From NCBI GenBank assembly GCA_040285825.1, contig JAUPSS010000003.1, positions 1,612,001 through 1,676,000 on the forward strand: a stretch of DNA of 64,000 nt, written 5' to 3'. Source of the stretch: Eukaryota sp. TZLM1-RC. Its lineage: Eukaryota > Metamonada: BaSk clade. The notes beneath the pieces are model-generated. The model had not been told where the DNA came from. It saw nothing but the letters and a program-made list of their open reading frames with translations, and did not search any database. Shown piece by piece: positions 61,495 to 64,000 of this stretch (position 1 is its first letter; each line of letters begins with the position of its first letter). A program made the position numbers and the translations under genes.

Positions 61495-64000
61495 ATGAGC
61501 CAAGATGCCCTCAGAAGGGCTGAGCTCAGTCCAGAGGTTGCAAACTTCTATGATTCTCTCTTTGATAATACTTTAGTTATAAAGCAGCAGCTGAATGTGC
61601 CCCCTGAAGGACTTCAGCTGGAATATAAATCATATAATGCCGGTCGATATAGTATGAGTGCAATGATCGATGACTTCACTCGATATGGCATAGGCTTCCT
61701 CAACGCTTCGGGTGGTCTCCTCATTGGGGGTATTTCCGAAGAAGGTCTCTCTAGTTCTGGTGCATGTTCTCTGGATGGAGTGTCTCTCTCTCCAAAGGAT
61801 TTGGATCGTCTCCACAATACCTTTGCTAATCGTCTCTCGCAAATCAGGCCCGTCCACGTGACTCTAGACCACCATCTTACTATCGAGGCCATTCAACTAC
61901 ATTCCGATGACACCATATCGAAAGAGGAGGACTCTGATGAGGTTCTGTTTGGCCAAGGGGCCTATTACAGATATCTCATCATCCTTAATGTTGCATATTG
62001 CAACACTTCCTCCATACCATTCAACCACCTATCCGTCGTGTACGAAAGGAATGGACCGACACTAACGACAACGTCCTACGGAGATTATCTTCGTTGCCAG
62101 AACTTTGATAAAAGGTATGTTATTCAACAGGATAATAAAGTTCATTCAGTAGACTATGGTCGATGGCTGAGTGATAAAGCTTATAGATCACGTCAACAAG
62201 GTCAAAAAAGGGGTCAGAATCGCCAAGACCCGTATTCGTTACCTATTCATTCTAAAAAAGATGAAATTATTCAAGCATTAAAGTCTAGCAGAATTGTTAC
62301 TATTTCTGCTGAAACTGGTTCTGGTATGTTTTGGTACTGTGGGATTGGTTTAAATGCAATTATTTGAATTAAATGTTGTTAATTCAACAAAACTTTTGTT
62401 TTGATCAAACATTTAGTTTTCTTTCCCTTTTTTCTTTCAATAGACAAACTAACCATAGGAAAATCAACCCAACTAGCCAAAATGATTCTTGACGATGCCG
62501 CTGAATCCAATGTCCCTCTTCCCCATATAGTCGTCTCCCAACAGCGAAGAGTTCCTTGCTACACTCTAGCTAGGAGAGTTTCCAACGAATGGGGATTGTT
62601 TTTCCCTTCTCTAATAGGGTATCATATCGGAGGGGATGCTTGTTTCACTCATGACTGTAGAATTAAATTTGTTACGAATGGGGTGTGTCAGGGTCTTTTA
62701 AAGTCAATTTTGAGCGATCAAAATGGAAGCAATCAGATTGATGTTTTGATTTTTGATGAGGTTCATAATCGTGACGTTGATGGTGAACTTTGTTTGACTT
62801 TGTGTAAGTTTCTATTGGCGAAAAAACCATCTTTAAGAATTGTGTTAATGTCTGCAACTCTTCCAACAAATAATTTGGCAGAGTTATATGCAGACCAATA
62901 CGTTCCAATCACCCAAATTGACCATTTCCCTTACCCTAACTCTAACCCTGACCCTACGGCGTTGGACTCTGAGGAGATGCAATTAGGAAGGTTTTATTCC
63001 AATATTCCTTCTCGTTTGCATACAAGTGTAGAAGTTCCTGGCCGAAGGTTTGAAATTTTCAGGTATTATTTGGATGATGCACCAGTCAAGCGATATTTCA
63101 CCTATGAAAATATGGATTTCAAACCTTTTTCAGACGCTTCTGCCCCTGTTCGCTGTAATTTTGATATCCGTAAGCAGATACCTGCTTTTGTAGAGGACAT
63201 TATCAAGAAACAACTATTTTCTCGACACTTCCATAAAGTCAATGGAATTCTGATCTTTTTACCTGGGCTGGGTAACATTAATGAGCTTGCAGATGCCTTT
63301 GCCACGTCACCAATCGCTGGCAAAATTGATGTTTGCATGCTTCACTCCAGTTTGTCTTCGGAAGATAATGAAAAGGCCTTAAAGCCTAAATCAAAAAGTA
63401 GAAGAAACAGAGTAAAGGTTATTTTAGCAACCAATATCGCAGAGTCTTCGCTTACAATTCCTGACATTAATATCGTAATCGACACGTGTGTTCATAAGGA
63501 AGTTTGGTATAAAGAAGCTGAGCGGAACGACATTCTAGTGGAAACCTGGGCGTCGAGACAGTTATTAACTCAACGTGAGGGTCGGGTCGGAAGGTTGGGT
63601 CCTGGGGTAGTGGTTAGAATGATTCCAAAAAATTTTTATGACAACTGTTTACTTTTGGAAAGTAAACCTATGACTTTGAGAGTTTCGCTAACACGATTAG
63701 TATTGAGTTGCTTAAATATAGGGGTAATTGAGCCTGATCAGCTACTACAATCCTTGCCTGCACCCCCTAATCTAAATCGTGTTTCGCAAGCTTATAATGT
63801 TTTAATTAGGGAAGGGGTTATTGTCAATCAAAATCCTATCCCTAACCCTAACCGCAACTCTCACACACTTTCCCCAATGGGAAGAGTTGTTTTATCAGTA
63901 CCTTTGTCAATTAAGGCAGCTAAAATGGCCTTTTATGGCTGTTGTTTGGGGTTGGGTGAATACGCCATCATTGCTGCTTGTATATCTGACCGAAAGAGTC
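61495..64000 (+). CDS. Schlafen/AlbA_2 domain fused to a DEAH-box helicase (partial, runs off the window)
   Basis: Exon 1 is 61495-62323, the 135-nt intron 62324-62458 (GTATGT...ACTAACCATAG), and exon 2 is open to the window edge. Splicing rebuilds Walker A exactly: SAETGS + GKSTQLAKMI. Residues 37-200 are an AlbA_2-type domain: GLQLEYKSYNAGR, then IGFLNASGGLLIGGISEEG. The helicase follows: QQRRVPCYTLARRV (Ia), DVLIFDEVHNRD (DEVH, motif II), IVLMSATL (III), NGILIFLPGLGNINEL (IV), ATNIAESSLTIPDINIVIDT (V) and TQREGRVGRLGPG (VI), then the start of HA2. AlbA_2 domains bind or cut RNA in Schlafens; DEAH helicases remodel RNA. E38 and E43 keep the spacing of the first two acidic residues of Schlafen nucleases. 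Confidence 0.85.
62324..62458 (+). other. 135-nt spliceosomal intron in the Walker A motif of the Schlafen-helicase
   Basis: Starts GTATGT and ends ACTAACCATAG, with a branch-point-like ACTAAC five bases before the final AG dinucleotide pair. Read through, the frame stops at TGA (62365-62367). An alternative AG at 62442-62443 would break the Walker A frame. Confidence 0.9.

Noticed and set aside
59228-64000. Operon of two helicases
   Set aside because: The two genes are 370 bp apart with an independent pyrimidine-rich leader before the second, as expected for separate eukaryotic transcripts.

Overview
This window is nuclear DNA from a flagellated single-celled eukaryote. It is AT-rich, with compact protein-coding genes embedded in old and young retroelement debris. 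Eukaryotic identity rests on a Sec15 exocyst subunit, CSN5, a TBP-family factor, uL13 and uL22 with spliceosomal introns, an ER Grp170-type Hsp70 and a Tup1-like corepressor. An axonemal dynein light chain (p28/DNALI1) and an AK7-like ciliary protein imply a motile flagellum. TAA, TAG and TGA all end genes, so the code looks standard. Nine introns of 26-35 nt and one of 135 nt could be placed by protein homology or frame. Several have a branch-point-like ACTNAT/ACTAAC only a few bases before the 3' AG, which recalls metamonads such as trichomonads, but I cannot fix the lineage from sequence alone.

Layout. 1-5.2 kb: two copies of a non-LTR retrotransposon with a restriction-like endonuclease (family 1), one carrying a small nested LTR element. 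5.3-9.6 kb: WD40/DUF2415-like protein, DNALI1, divergent MCM-like ATPase. 10-13.9 kb: Ty3/gypsy-type element with identical 190-bp LTRs but no reverse transcriptase. 14.1-15.6 kb: secreted Asn-rich protein. 17.2-19.5 kb: decayed retroelement. 19.6-20.5 kb: unknown gene. 22.7-25.3 kb: Grp170/HYOU1. 25.4-27.1 kb: retroelement 3' ends. 27.4-33.8 kb: gene-dense block with uL22, a small two-exon gene, a three-domain purine nucleoside phosphorylase and Sec15. 33.9-43.3 kb: mostly retroelement relics, a Fanzor (eukaryotic TnpB) relic and one unknown Cys-rich gene. 43.5-46.7 kb: CSN5, a second Fanzor relic and Tup1-like. 46.8-50.6 kb: retroelement relics, including a second RT-less gypsy copy. 50.9-53.7 kb: TBP-like and AK7-like, convergent. 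53.7-55.9 kb: two family 1 copies in inverted orientation. 56.1-64 kb: uL13, SerRS, a degenerate helicase-like protein, and a Schlafen-domain DEAH helicase running off the right edge.

The genes are unrelated housekeeping, ciliary and regulatory functions, each with its own promoter; there is no operon logic. The most noteworthy items are a purine nucleoside phosphorylase with three fused PNP domains of which only the first is catalytically complete; an AlbA_2/Schlafen domain fused to a DEAH-box helicase; the microintrons, none a multiple of three; Fanzor relics directly upstream of two genes (Sec15, Tup1-like) that share a near-identical 5' flank; and two gypsy copies that both lost reverse transcriptase. 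All functional calls come from reading motifs by eye; no database search was run.
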